The notes below the pieces were generated by a model. It was not told where the DNA came from. It did not search any database and saw nothing but the letters and a program-made list of their open reading frames with translations. Below are positions 1-11,308 of a DNA stretch of 64,000 bases, in pieces; positions within the stretch are counted from its first letter, which is position 1; each line of letters begins with the position of its first letter. The DNA lies in the NCBI GenBank assembly GCA_011317545.1, contig WUJK01000008.1, positions 806,001 to 870,000 of the forward strand. Reading direction: 5' to 3'. The stretch comes from Coniella vitis. Lineage: Eukaryota; Ascomycota; Sordariomycetes; Diaporthales; Schizoparmaceae. A program made the translations under genes and the position numbers.

Positions 1-1267
1 CTTTCCTCGTCAGCGACATTTGATAGAACCGCACCATCGACGCTATGGCTGTCATCCGCGCCTTTCTGTCGCTTTCGGAGATTCGAGATGATTTCGTCGT
101 CTGCAATGGATGATGTCTTGCGTTTCCTGAGCACGCGGGATCCGTCCATAGGATCATCGTCGAGCACAAGCTGATTGAACATCGAGTGTGAATCAGGCTT
201 GACCGCGCCTCTTTGAGATGGCAAAAGGTCTCTAGCAAGTTTTGGAGCCGTAGCTCTTCGAGTTGCGGGCGGTGAGTTGGCGTTGATGATGCCCTTGAGG
301 TCTAGGCCATCTTCATGGTCGTCGATGTCTTCTTCGTCTTCATCTCCATCTTCTGATTCAACTTTTGAATCACTTGCGCACTCAGGACACATCCATGACT
401 TTAAGCCTGCATTGGAAGTTAGCCAGGAGATAACCTGCAACTGAGACTCTGTTGACTTACCCTGCTTGCTACTCAAAGCTTTATGATCGCGAGCACACTC
501 CTGGTGGGCTGCAGATGTGTTAGCACAAGACACCCAGAAGCAAGAGATATTGGATCCTACTAACCATTCTCTTCGCAGGCCGAACAAGACAAGAAGCCTG
601 CAGATTCTTCGTGTGGGTCATTTTCTTCGTCTTGCTTGCAGAACATGCAGATGGCAGCCGGTTCAGCTTCTGATTCATCACCGTCGTCTTCTTCTGCATT
701 TTCGGGGTCCTCCTCCCAATCCGCCTCGCCTTCTGAGGCAGCTCCGCTCTCCGCGTGATACGACTCGCCCTCGCTTGCTTCACTCGCTTCGCTCTCCTCG
801 CCATCTTCGTCATCAGTCTCGCCAGGTCTGAGCTTGACCGCACCGACACCCTCCTCTTCATCTTCTTCTTCATCGTCGCTTTGATCGGGCGCATCTTTGG
901 CTTCGGCGGTTACTTCGTGGCTATCGTGGCCGGAATCATCTTCTACATCCTCAAAATTGTCGTCATCATCCGCTTCTGCATCCTGCTCGCTGCTCTCTTC
1001 CGACCCAGACTCTTCTTGGCTCTCAGCGGCCTGATCCTCATCATGTCCCGCCACTTCGTCTACGTCTTCGCCCGGCGCATCAGGATCGTCTTCGCCAGGC
1101 GCATCTTCCTCCTCTCCGCCGTATTCCTCCTCTTTGCCGTCTCCCTCAATGTCATCTTCACCTGGCGCATCTTCGTTAGAATCGTAACCTAGGTTCTCTT
1201 CGCTCTCGCGAACACTTTGCTGGAGCTGTTCCTCCATGAGCTGCTGAGCTACCGATAGCGCACCCAT
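1..1267 (-). CDS. Acidic PHD-finger protein, N-terminal part (runs off window)
   Basis: Three exons are visible on the minus strand: 1267-565, 508-461 and 406-1. The gene continues past base 1. The first ATG (1267) opens a strongly acidic region (about residues 25-190, Asp/Glu/Ser-rich) in which the pentapeptide APGED occurs three times. Splicing then assembles a C4HC3 PHD finger: CMFC, CSAC, HQEC and CPEC appear in order with correct spacing. Intron 1 splits the finger between CSAC and HQEC and intron 2 lies between HQEC and CPEC, and the phases fit. After the finger come another acidic stretch and a basic RKRQKG motif that could be a nuclear signal. PHD fingers commonly read histone H3 tails, so a chromatin role is likely. 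Some fungal MYST-type acetyltransferases have such an N-terminus, but the catalytic part is outside the window and that assignment is only a guess. Confidence 0.75.
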
Positions 1268-1992
1268 GGCCGAAATGCGCGATAGTCAGATCCGTCACAG
1301 TCCGAAGATCTTTTGAGCCAGGCTCTTTGGGCGTTCGCAAATAGGAATCTTTTGACAGCCGCCTCTTGCACCACTCTCGTTCAAGGGGCAAAGAGGCAGG
1401 GGCTGGAGCCCTACGTCATTCCCAATGGTCTCTTCGCACCCAAAAACTGCATGTATTGTAGTTGCTTTGTTCGTTGGTCTATCAACTGGCACTTCGCGGA
1501 TCGTCGCTGCGCGCGCGCATGAATCGTAGCTCTAGAGCCAGCTTGCAGGGGGTAGTTGCGCTTTGGGTGGAACGTGCTTCTTGAAGGCAAGATGCTCTCG
1601 AAATGAGTAGATGGAAGCAGGCTTCGCGTATGAAGAGGAATTACGCGTGGGGATGGGATGCAGATAGCACAGGTAAACGAGCGTCGGTCGAGAATGTAGT
1701 GCTTATCCACATTGGAACGAGCAGTTGCTTGTGAAATCTAGGGTCCCGATGTTCTTTCATGAAAGTTGGAGCTCGCGGGAATGCTTACGTAACTCCAGAG
1801 TCGGTCGCTGCCGGCCCAAAGCGGGATTGCTTCTGACTTCATCTAACCACCACCAACGTGCCGAAAGTTATTCTCAATCGCAATATTGCTCTCAAATCAC
1901 ACAACACCATAAGTAAGCATGTGCATACCAAATTCTTGACCTGTGGCTCAAGCTAATTGATCGCTTAGTATCCCGATCAAGTCCGAATCACA
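1268..1992. promoter_or_regulatory. Divergent intergenic region, PHD gene / complex I gene
   Basis: This 725-base stretch separates two divergently transcribed genes and probably holds both promoters. Short ORFs are present on both strands but none shows a recognisable domain or a supported splice pattern. Confidence 0.5.
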
Positions 1993-2532
1993 ATGCCTGT
2001 CCCCTTCGAGACCTTCCTGCCCTATGCCATCGTCTTTACGGTGCGTGGAGCCCGCCAATCCCTCCCCCTCATCGAATAACTGCTAAGGTGCGCGTCAGAT
2101 GTTTGGCGTCTCGGGCGCGGGTGTGGGATATGTCAAATACAAGGCCAACGGCAACAAGCGAGCAAGACGGTCACTGGACCAGTGGGACAGAGTACGTAGT
2201 TGATATCCCTGATGCCCACGATTTGCTTCGGTTTCATGGTTCGCTAACGTATTTTACAGCAAAGTATGATGAAAAGATGACCCTCTACTTCCTCCTCATA
2301 CATGTCCTTGGAAAATCTCAACATGGCGACGGTACACTGACTTGACGGGCTACAGTGATGAACCGGGACCTGCGAATGACCGGACATTTACGTGGACAAT
2401 TGGACCTACCAGTAGCACCACCGGGCTTCGAATTGAGCCACGCATGGCGGGTATGTAACTTTATTCACATACCCCTAGTTGATACACTGTGAGCTGACAA
2501 TATGTCTGCAGGTGGAGAAGCGCATGTCGTAA
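1993..2532 (+). CDS. Complex I accessory subunit, MWFE/NDUFA1-like (five exons)
   Basis: Exons 1993-2040, 2099-2191, 2260-2263, 2356-2450 and 2512-2532 give an 86-residue protein starting MPVPFETFLPYAIVFT. It matches the fungal family of the small membrane-bound NDUFA1 (MWFE) subunit of mitochondrial NADH:ubiquinone oxidoreductase. A single hydrophobic segment (about residues 8-30) is followed by a basic matrix-side region with the family signature SLDQWDRQMM and a PPGFEL motif near the C-terminus. All four introns have GT-AG ends; branch-like CTAAC/CTGAC sites precede the acceptors. The family signature is restored only if a 4-nt exon (CAAA) is used between introns 2 and 3. Reading on from either neighbouring junction without it meets an in-frame stop. 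The gene lacks a long continuous ORF and would be missed by simple ORF calling. Confidence 0.85.
2260..2263 (+). other. 4-nt microexon of the NDUFA1-like gene
   Basis: CAAA lies between a TTTTACAG acceptor and a GTATGA donor. It supplies one Gln codon and the first base of the following Met codon, joining ...WDR to MMNRDLRMTG in phase. The intron before it is 68 nt and the one after it is 92 nt. Confidence 0.75.
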
Positions 2533-2742
2533 ATGGCACGCACTGGCCTAGGGGGCCGTTTCTGGGACGGATATGTTGATAAGGCGCGGTGAAAGAAGCG
2601 ACCATTGCAGTAGGCGGTCCGAGTGTTTGATGTAGAGTTTCCCATCACTGTGGCGTATGAAAGTGATTATCCTTATGGTATGTTACGCAGGGCAAGTGTC
2701 ATATTAGACACAGAGAAGTGATTAGATTCCCATTGCGATAGG

Positions 2743-3948
2743 CTATAGCTGTATTTGTGGTCTGTTCTTGTTCAACCCCTCCAGCAACATGCATGCTTGA
2801 CACATTGCCTGACTTGACATATAACCACACTTCACGCACTTACCCATTACCTGCTTCGTTATAACTTTTCCACCCGGTTTTCCCGTGCGTATCGCTATTC
2901 TTTGAGGCTCTCGGTTGCGTGGCTTCAGAGGAACAGCAGCGGTGACATCAGTCTCGAGCTCTTTGGAGTCGTTGTTGCTCTTCAAATGGGCCTCCATAAG
3001 CGCCATTTCGTTGCCCAAGCTCTGCCCATTTGTAGATCCACAACCGCCGACTTCCTCCTCTTCTGGAACCTCGGCAGCTTGCACTGGCTTGCCTGCGCAA
3101 CCACATTTGGCTGGCTCAGCTCCTGGCACTAACCGAGCCATGTCTTCTCCACTGCGGACGATATCCAATATTGCGCTCGGCCGAACCTTCTCCAAGCTCT
3201 TGATCAGAGTCCGGGCACTCCCACGAAAGGCCTCAGGGCTGTAGATGCACTCGGTGCTGAAATAATCCAACTTTTTATGATGTGCATACAAGACGATCTC
3301 TTTCTCATACGAATACTTTAATGGCTTGCTTCTCTTGACGTCTGAGCTTGAGTTTCCGGTAACGATGCTGGTAGCCCGCGACAATCGAGGCAAATCACCT
3401 CTCAACAAGTTCATGAGAACCGTCTCCGCCACATCGTCGGCATTATGGCCGGTGACAACATGCTTAATTTCTAGCATCTTGGAGCCACGGTCAAGAGCCT
3501 GTCGCCGAAAGACACCACAATACGTACAGTTGCCCTTTTTCCCAATCGTGCTCACAACCTGGTCCATGGTCCATCCGTAGAGCTCGTCATAGCCCACAAT
3601 CTTAAGCGGCATGTCGTATTGCTGTGCATTTCGTTTGACCGTTTCCAGGGAATCATCCCGATAGCCTTTGATGCCTTCATCTATGCTCAAAAGTACTAAG
3701 TCAAGGCCATAGTTGTGTCGTTCATTTAAAGTCTTGAGGACTGATGCCAAGACTGTCGAATCCTTGCCGCCTGATGCTCCGATAGCTACTCGCTCTCCAC
3801 GGTGAAACAGCTTGGATGAGATGATGGTGTGATGGACTTCTTCCTCGAATATCCGTACGAAGCAAGTTTTGCAGAGTTTTTGGTGGTTTTTGGGCCGCTT
3901 GATGACAGCCCGTTCGACCCTGCAGATGACGCAAGGCGTAGGCGCCAT
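2743..3948 (-). CDS. NCS6: Cytoplasmic tRNA 2-thiolation protein 1 (NCS6/CTU1)
   Basis: Single exon, 401 residues. It is the ATP-pyrophosphatase that adenylates U34 of tRNA-Lys, -Gln and -Glu so that sulfur relayed by Uba4/Urm1 can make mcm5s2U; it acts with Ncs2 in the cytosol. The sequence shows an N-terminal Cys-rich finger (CVIC, CKTC), the PP-loop [12 protein letters not shown], a central [10 protein letters not shown] motif with the CxxC used in thiolation, [15 protein letters not shown], and a C-terminal zinc ribbon ([12 protein letters not shown]). I chose the internal ATG at 3948 (MAPTPCVIC) because orthologues begin there. The open frame extends 37 codons further upstream without family similarity. 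An Ala/Glu/Asn-rich linker of about 70 residues before the last zinc ribbon looks poorly conserved. Confidence 0.93.
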   Translation of the reverse strand: MAPTPCVICRVERAVIKRPKNHQKLCKTCFVRIFEEEVHHTIISSKLFHRGERVAIGASGGKDSTVLASVLKTLNERHNYGLDLVLLSIDEGIKGYRDDSLETVKRNAQQYDMPLKIVGYDELYGWTMDQVVSTIGKKGNCTYCGVFRRQALDRGSKMLEIKHVVTGHNADDVAETVLMNLLRGDLPRLSRATSIVTGNSSSDVKRSKPLKYSYEKEIVLYAHHKKLDYFSTECIYSPEAFRGSARTLIKSLEKVRPSAILDIVRSGEDMARLVPGAEPAKCGCAGKPVQAAEVPEEEEVGGCGSTNGQSLGNEMALMEAHLKSNNDSKELETDVTAAVPLKPRNREPQRIAIRTGKPGGKVITKQVMGKCVKCGYMSSQAMCQACMLLEGLNKNRPQIQL

Positions 3949-4409
3949 TCTGTGTTGCGCGAAATGTCGTGGAGAACCTGTTGCACGGCCAGTCTTGAAC
4001 AAGGGTGTCTGCGTGCTGTCTCCGTGGATCCCTTCGGCTATGCGCAAGCGGCGTCGCAAGACAGGCCGAACTATGTTTCGATGTTCGACGGCAGATATCG
4101 GTCAGAAACAAGGTCTGTTGCAGTAAGTAGGTGTTGAGCGAGGTCCGGGTCAGAAGTATCCGAGTACTTTCATCTGCATGGCGGCAAGTCTGACCCTTGG
4201 AGTTCTCAATCGGGTTATCACGTGGATCAAACTTCCTAAGCGCTAGACTAAGCTCAGAATGGCTAGCGCCAAAGCCTGGTAGCCCACCGATTCTCAAAAC
4301 TTCTCTGCTGCACGCGCGACTTCTTGAACTTTTTTCTTTCCTCCTTTGCCAGCCAACTGCTCTCTCGAAGGTCCACCGACAAGCAATCGCCGACCAACAA
4401 CCCTTCAAA
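3949..4409. promoter_or_regulatory. Divergent NCS6 / eL8 promoter region
   Basis: 461 bases separate the two divergent start codons. Near the eL8 side, 4319-4350 is a pyrimidine-rich tract (CTTCTTGAACTTTTTTCTTT and on), the kind of CT tract found at fungal ribosomal-protein transcription starts. Confidence 0.5.
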
Positions 4410-5603
4410 ATGGTAAGCGTTTGAGTGATACGTCTGATGCGATGGCATCTTGGATATCACGCCGATGTTCATCTCTCGTTCAAAACAACGACGACCAATG
4501 CACTCGACCCCATTCGAGCTTGCAAATTCCGCTCGTTTGTCCTCGTGACATGAGTGATGATCAATCTGGCTTGAGCTTCCAGTATCGACGGCAGAAATGC
4601 CTCGTGCTGAGCTCTCTAGAGTTCAAGAAAGACCACCAGTCAATGAACAACATTTGCTGATGTCTTTCTTCCTCAATGACAGCCTCCCAAGTCCGGAAAG
4701 AAAGCGGCCCCCGCGCCCTTCCCCCAGTCCAAGGCTGGCAAGAAGGCCCCAAAGGTATGTCCCAATTAATACCCGCTCACCCCGTTGGTTACTCATTCAT
4801 ATACTGATACCTTGCGTGTTTACGCTACTACAGAACCCTCTCATCGAGAAGCGTCCCCGCAACTTCGGTATCGGCCAGGACATCCAGCCCAAGCGCAATG
4901 TCTCTCGCATGGTGAAGTGGCCTGAGTATGTCCGCCTCCAGCGCCAGAAGAAGATCCTCAACATGCGCCTTAAGGTGCCCCCAGCGATCGCCCAGTTCCA
5001 GCAAGTTCTGGACAAGAACACCGCTGCCCAGGCTTTCAAGCTCCTCAACAAGTACCGCCCTGAGTCCAAGGTCGAGAAGAAGGAGCGTCTGCTGAAGGAG
5101 GCTACCGCCATCAAGGAGGGCAAGAAGAAGGAGGACGTCTCCAAGAAGCCCTACGCCGTCAAGTACGGTCTGAACCACGTTGTTGGCCTGATTGAGAACA
5201 AGAAGGCTTCCCTGGTTCTGATCCCCAACGACGTCGACCCTATTGAGCTGGTCATCTTCCTGCCCGCTCTCTGCCGCAAGATGGGCGTTCCTTACGCCAT
5301 CATCAAGGGCAAGGCCCGTCTGGGAACTGTTGTCCACAAGAAGGTGTGTAATACAAATTCCCAATGTAAAAATACCATGAAGACTGACATGAATCTGCCT
5401 AGACCGCTGCTGTCCTCGCCATCACCGAGGTCCGCTCCGAGGACAAGAGCGAGCTCTCCAAGCTCGTCTCTGCCATCAAGGATGGCTACATGGCCAACAC
5501 CGAGAACTCCCGCCGCCAGTGGGGAGGTGGTATCATGGGTGAGAAGGCCAACAAGCGTACCGAGAAGAAGAGAAAGGCTCTTGAGACTGCCATCAAGGTC
5601 TAA
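4410..5603 (+). CDS. RPL8: 60S ribosomal protein eL8 (L7a/L8)
   Basis: Exons 4410-4412, 4683-4754, 4834-5343 and 5403-5603 encode 261 residues. The protein belongs to the L7Ae/L30e/eL8 RNA-binding family of the large ribosomal subunit and binds 25S rRNA. The sequence has the Lys-rich N-terminus [20 protein letters not shown], the segment [19 protein letters not shown], and the L7Ae core with [19 protein letters not shown] and [19 protein letters not shown]. The C-terminus carries [18 protein letters not shown]. The first exon consists of the ATG alone; a 270-nt intron follows it. That layout is common in fungal ribosomal-protein genes. Codon use is strongly biased to C-ending codons, as expected for very high expression. 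Confidence 0.95.
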
Positions 5604-7241
5604 AAAGTTTGCTCTTGAGAGGACTGTTTTCATTCAATGGGATAGCATGGTCGGCACAGGGTTGTTTTGATGGTCACGGCGTACGGGAAATACCAAAACG
5701 GTTATGGATGACACAATGAATTGCTTGATCTGGACAATTCTCTCGGTCGCATTTGTATTGTGTGACATTGCCGCCGAGTAGCCAGCCACTCATGAATACG
5801 ACTTTCGAGAAGAAGCACAACTAGTTCTCTGATATGATAATCGTGAGCCACTTATTGGGGGTTCGGGTTGGGGTGGGCGGAACTACCCATTGCTGACTGA
5901 TCATTGTACCCCCTACATATCTGTACTCCCTATCCCACCGAATTGCTCCATTTCTGTTGCCCAGCGCCCCCATCTACTGCCCTTCCTTCTTCTCAACAAG
6001 ATTGATGATTTGAGATTGCGAGGCGACCGTGAAAAAAGCAGGGGGGCACAACATATGTGGTACTTGCTAGAGCTGCACATGGCATGCCGACCCGGTGGTA
6101 TTGCTCCGAAAACTGCTCTATTATGTATATACTAATCCATGGGTTGCTCAAGTAACACTGGTATAATGCAGCTACGTGGTTGGTGCAATGAGGGCAGTTG
6201 GCTACGAGCACCCCGGACTGTCGAGCGTTTGATAGCTCTTACACTCGCATCCGAGCACCTACTGCGTATTGTGTTATGCATTCGTAGGCGCAGCAATCTC
6301 CATCCATGCATCCATTCATTCCTGTGTGAGCGGTCCCCCTTACCGTTCGTGGCAGGAGGGGGGCGCTTCCCGGTCTCATTTCGCTCCACGTCACGGGCTT
6401 CTTGATCTTGATCTGAGGCTGCGTTCCTAACAATGTTTCAACAAAAAAAAAAAACAATATGGGCTTGGCTGCGCCTCAACCCTTTTTCTCGGCCCCTTCC
6501 TGGTTTGATACTGATAAGACCACGGATCTGGCGCGACCACCCTAGCGACAACCCCTGGTGACCTACCACGGCGAGCCTGCAGAACGTATCCTGTGGCCAC
6601 CAGGTGACGAGCCAGGTGCGCCTTTACATACTGGATGCAGACAACACAGTCCCGGTCAGTCCACTCGCGACCCAGTACTTGCACGGTGAGTACATTTCTC
6701 ACTGTACATATTCATCAGGTCCGCTTCGCTGGTTCGCGTATAGCACGGCCAGCCTCCGATGCTCCAGCAGGTCTCGCTTCCCCCTTTTCTCCCATGCCGG
6801 CTGACAAAAGTGTTGGTGCGCCCTTTTCTGGCAGCCGTTTGTTACAAATTTTATATTGAGCAAGGAGGCAATTGCACTCATTGTCCACGCTCACGCTGAT
6901 CAACCCCGTCGATAACGTCCGTGGCCCCCACCAATCGGCGCCCACGGATCCACGGCACCACAACATAGCACTCACTTTCCGTTTCCCGTCACCGCCGTCT
7001 CGCTCGCTCGGCTTCGGCACCGGCTTCATATCGGCAGGCGTTTCGATACCCTGCACACTTTACAGTATAAGGGTCTCAGAGGCAAGGTGGTCGCATTCAT
7101 TCGAGCTTTCGCGAGAGCTTGACAACAGCATCAATCCTTTTCATTTGTCTAGCAGCTTGTTCGAGCTGCTGACCCCAAGATTCTCAACTGAACTTGCAGC
7201 GAACTCGCTCCAGCGCGTCTCAAACGCCAAATCAACCCAAT
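5604..7241. other. Intergenic region eL8 to carbonic anhydrase
   Basis: About 1.6 kb without a supported gene. It contains the eL8 3' end and the 5' side of the carbonic anhydrase gene, including a 12-A run near 6443. An open frame runs from 6872 into the carbonic anhydrase coding frame but shows no family similarity upstream of 7416. Confidence 0.4.
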
Positions 7242-8191
7242 ATGGCCCACTCCCGTACGTATTCAGAAGAGGCACATTTACAACATCAAAGCACCAAATA
7301 CATATGTCATACCAGCTTCATCCCGTCGCCCCAGAGACAATGCCGCGCTTGGGATGCGCCCGTCTGACACACTCTCCCTTCTCTTGTCGCGCGCCTCGGC
7401 TGATTGAAATTACAGAGGATACCTACGAGTATGCGCTCAGCTCCAATGGCGCATGGGCAGGATACAAGTCGCACCAGAACCCCGAGTTCTTTTCACGACT
7501 AGCCAACGGCCAGACTCCTCAAATTCGTGAGTCGCACCTAGTTTGCTTGCTTTTGGCCAATGCACATGAACAAACTTCTTGTCTGACACTCCTTCCCGCA
7601 CCAGTCTGGCTCGGCTGCTCCGACTCTCGCTGTCCCGAGACTACCATCCTCGGCCTACAGCCTGGTGACGTCTTTGTGCATCGCAACATTGCCAACATAA
7701 TCTCTGCCACCGACATCAACACGGCAGCCGTCATTGAGTATGCTGTCGTCCACCTCAAAGTCAAACACATCGTTCTCTGCGGTCACTCGGGCTGCGGCGG
7801 GGCGGCGGCCGCGCTGTCGGATGCCAGGGTCGGCGGTGTGCTTGACACATGGCTGACGCCGCTCAAGGCCGTCCGGTTCGCGCATGAGCAGGAGCTAGCA
7901 GCCATCCATGACGATAACGAGCGACTGGTGCGCATTGCCACGCTGAACGTGGAGGCGGGCGTCAAGGTGCTCATGGCCAACATTACCGTGCAGGAGGCTA
8001 TCCGGGACCGTGGCTTGGAGGTCCATGGCTGCCTGTTCAATCTTACCTCTGGTAGAGTGCAAGACTTGGGCTATGGTAACGCCAAGCCAAAGACCAACGA
8101 GCAGGAACGCCGAGCAGCTGGTGAGGTGATTCGAGGCAACCATGCGACACTCGTGTTTAGAAGCAGCGGTGCTTCCATGGCTAGCCGATGA
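7242..8191 (+). CDS. Beta-class carbonic anhydrase
   Basis: Exons 7242-7254, 7416-7526 and 7605-8191 give 236 residues. The enzyme hydrates CO2 to bicarbonate and needs one zinc per subunit. Zinc ligands Cys46, His102 and Cys105 and the catalytic Asp48/Arg50 pair are visible in GCSDSRC and LCGHSGCGG. Other family blocks are PGDVFVHRNIAN, IEYAVVHL and NVEAGVKVL. The first exon (MAHS plus one base) was chosen because it joins in phase to QDTYEYALSSNGAWAGYKSH, the usual start of short fungal cytosolic beta-CAs. An alternative is that the continuous upstream frame (from 6872) is translated as an N-terminal extension, but it has no obvious similarity. Intron 1 is 161 nt and intron 2 is 78 nt. Confidence 0.9.
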
Positions 8192-9309
8192 GGAACTTGC
8201 TAGTTGCTGTTGGGATCTTGAGAAGTGTTTTCCAGGCGTTTTTTTTTTTTTTACTGCGATGGTATTTGTCCCTGTCTTTGTATCTGCTGAGGTATTTGCA
8301 TCAGCTGGGTCAGCGTCGGCGCGTATGGGCAGTGAGAGATTTGGCACATCATAGAGCATGAGCTTTTTACCTGCGTTGTATCGGGAGTCTTTTCATGGTC
8401 GACTGCGAATCTGAAATGAGAGTCTGCTTTCTTCATTACACGTTCTCGGACACACTGAAGGCATTCGTTATTTGATACGTACCAAGGAATTCATCCTCAG
8501 CCTCTCAGGCATGTGATAGGCCACTTTTTCCAGCACATAGTACGTACCTAGTACATACTATGTACATAGAGTACTGGCTTGGACTCCTGGGTACAGTAAG
8601 TGCAATTTCACAACACACATTCCATACCATAGCAGTCGCATGCAGCATCGCAACATATGCCACGCAAAGAGGATTACACCTGCCATTCGTTTCCTTTTGA
8701 ATAGCAAAGATAGGTGTGGATCATGCGAATCGTACAAACGTGGGCATGACGTAGGCAGGATGCTGAGCATAATGCTCATCTTTGACCAGAGAAGCAACCA
8801 GTCTACCCGACGGCTTGGCGCAGGCGGATGAGTGCCAAGTCTTGAAAGCTTCATTTCATGTCATTGCAGGCAGGCCCCACTAATTCGGTGAACTGGGTGA
8901 GGACTTGCCCAAGCAAGCCAAGCTATCCTCCCTCCATCGCCTCAGAACCTCCCGCCGAGAACAAAGGGCGAAAACAGCGAAGCAGTCTCCAATCTTCGGC
9001 TTTCTACATTGTAATGTGAGTAACCGACCTTATTCAGCCATGCTTGCCAGTTTCTGTCTGGCCTAATTGCAGTTTGAGCTTCTCGCAGTTCATCAGGTCA
9101 ACGATTACTAGGCCTGTTTCATGGCTTGTTGAATGCTACAAGCCAAAGGCACGAGACTCAGACTTCCAGGTCTAGTTCGGCAGGCTTCCAAAAGCCCACC
9201 ATCCGCTTGAACACTACTTCTTGGGCGTAGTTGGTAGCTCAAACAACAGCACGGCTCAAAGGCTCCCTCTCACGCCCTTTCCACGTGTTCTCGTCCGTCC
9301 CTGCCCAGC
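8192..9309. other. Intergenic region carbonic anhydrase to OCD-like gene
   Basis: About 1.1 kb with no supported gene. It includes a T-run near 8240 and a dense cluster of the TACATAGTA/TACTATGTA motif at 8533-8575. Confidence 0.4.
8533..8575. repeat. Cluster of TACATAGTA-type motifs
   Basis: Within 43 bases there are ACATAGTACGTACCTAG and ACATACTATGTACATAG, overlapping near-palindromes made of the same short unit in both orientations. The unit recurs through the non-coding part of the window. Confidence 0.6.
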
Positions 9310-10955
9310 ATGTCGCTTGTCATTCTCACCGACGAGCAGATCAAGGATCTACTCGAGTCCATGACGGTGGACGAGCTCGAAGGCTTCTACATGGACCTAC
9401 GCAGCGCTCTCCACGATTACTCGGTCGGCGCCCAACCAGACGAAGAGGACTTGGATATCCACCAGCCGCAGCGGATCGTCGTCAACTCGTCGCGGACAGG
9501 CGCAAAGACGCTCTTTATGCCCTCGAGCAGCCCTGTTGGCCTGGGTGTCAAGGTCATGACCCTCACACCACCGCATACCGAAGCATCACCACCGCCCGCC
9601 GTGTCTTCTCCCACCGATCCCGACACCACCATTATCCCAAAGCGCCGTAGCACAACCAGCAGCAACGACAAGCCCCAAATCAGCCCCACCGGCGCAGTCA
9701 CTCTCTTCTCCCCGACCGGCGCACCCATCGGCATCCTACACGCCCGCACCCTGACCGCCTTCCGCACCGCGCTCGCCTCCGCCTGTCTCGTCGTAAAACG
9801 CAACAAGGTGCACACCGTGACTGTCTTTGGCAGCGGCGAACAAGCTTACTGGCACATCCGACTCGCGCTCATGCTCCGTGGGAGCACCATCCGGCACGTT
9901 AACATCATCAACAGGCGCTTTTCGGACAACGCGCGGCGTATCCTCCAGCGGTTGTACGGCGTACCTGCTCCGGTAAAGGCACGCGAAGGGTGGACCGAGG
10001 CCAAGATCGGGTTGCTCACACCCGGGTACGGCGAGTTTTCGCGGTTGCTGCGCGAGCAGGTTCGTGCGGCAGATGTCATCTTTTGTTGCACGCCGAGCCG
10101 CGAGCCGCTGTTTGATCATGCGATTTTGACGAGTGGCGAGGGGCGGCGGAAAGGGAGGCTGGTGGTTGCTGTAGGAAGTTATACCCCAGACATGATTGAG
10201 GTGCCGGTTGAGGTGCTACATATGGCTGTGAGAACCCACGAGAGTGGGCGGATGCACTTTCATAAACATGCCGTTGAGGGTGGGGTGGTGATTGTTGATA
10301 CTCTTGACGGAGCGTTGGTGGAAGCGGGAGAGATCATGCAAGGCGGGCTGCGACCGAATCAACTGATTGAGTAAGTTGTGTTTAGCGGAAATTTGTCTTT
10401 TGCTTACACGGGCAGCTATCATATTCCCTGGGTGGGATTCACACTGACGGATAATCTGAACAACTCAGGCTAGGAGAATTGGTCATGCTCCAAAGGATAA
10501 AAATGGACGAAGAGTCATCCTCAGACACAAACAGCTTCGTCTCAAGCGAAGACAGTAGCAGCATACCACCACACACCCCAGAACTCGACAAGCTCGACAA
10601 GCTCGATCTCAGCTCGGGACCGTCCATGTCAACCATATTCCGCGAATCCGAAGATGGCGGCAGCCGTCCAGGTAGTCGACCTAATAGTCGCCCCGCCTCG
10701 CCTGTTCGCAACGGCAGCCTGACCTCGTCCATCTTTCGCCACGGGCGCAAGTCGAGCCAGGGTGGCGGGTCATCTTCTATCTCGTCTAGCGATCGAAAGA
10801 AGAAGGAGCGTGAAGATCACATGTGTCGCTGGCTGCAGGCGGGGAATGTGATCTATAAGAGTGTCGGGCTGGGGCTGATGGATCTTACGGTTGGGATGCG
10901 AGTGGTGGTGTTTGCGAAGCAAAAAGGTGTCGGTACGCACGTCGAGGGGTTTTAG
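9310..10955 (+). CDS. Ornithine cyclodeaminase / mu-crystallin family protein
   Basis: Exons 9310-10370 and 10469-10955 encode 515 residues, much longer than the usual 310-400 of this NAD(P)-dependent family. The Rossmann motif VTVFGSGEQAYWHIRLAL, FSPTGAPIGILHARTLTAFRTA, and DVIFCCTPSREPLFD are characteristic. The C-terminal IYKSVGLGLMDLTVG closes the fold. The extra length sits in two places: a Pro/Ser/Thr-rich insert at about residues 85-125, and a long Ser/Asp-rich insert at about 367-471 (SRPGSRPNSRPASP), just before the last conserved block. The substrate cannot be told; family members include cyclodeaminases, ketimine reductases and dehydrogenases. The start at 9310 has the family-like MSLVILTDEQI. 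Confidence 0.85.
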
Positions 10956-11308
10956 AAAGACTCATCGACGTCGCTGTTGACTTCGACTGTGGCGCCGCCT
11001 TTGCACAGACTCTTATCGGATGTCTTGGTACCTGTTCAGAAGACTTGAGGCGTATGAGCGGAATCGGGGAAGGTTTGGCTGACGGTTGAGGTACAGAAAA
11101 GCCTAATTGCAGTGACAATTTACGGTTTCGAGAAAGGAAGAACTAGAAGCATTCAGCGTTCAGTATCTTAGCCGTGTATGAGAACACATGGTGCTGGTGA
11201 ACAGCTTCATTACATCAGATCTTAGATACGTGATTCAGCAGTCACAAATTGCCCTATTCTACGTTAATCTAGGAATATGAAATACTTTGGCTTGGGTCAA
11301 TGCAAACG
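10956..11308. other. Convergent intergenic region
   Basis: 353 bases between the 3' ends of the OCD-like and SET-domain genes. Nothing beyond 3' untranslated sequence is recognisable. Confidence 0.4.

Noticed and set aside
755..1192. 145-codon hydrophobic ORF on the plus strand that looks like a membrane protein
   Set aside because: It is exactly antisense to the acidic Asp/Glu tract of the PHD gene. GAN codons read backwards give hydrophobic residues, so the frame is a by-product.
3722..4408. 228-codon ORF on the minus strand overlapping the NCS6 start
   Set aside because: Different frame from NCS6, no family similarity, and it covers the divergent promoter.
4597..5670. 357-codon ORF over the ribosomal protein gene
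   Set aside because: It merges intron 1 and intron 2 sequence with the true frame of exon 3 and loses the correct N- and C-termini of eL8.
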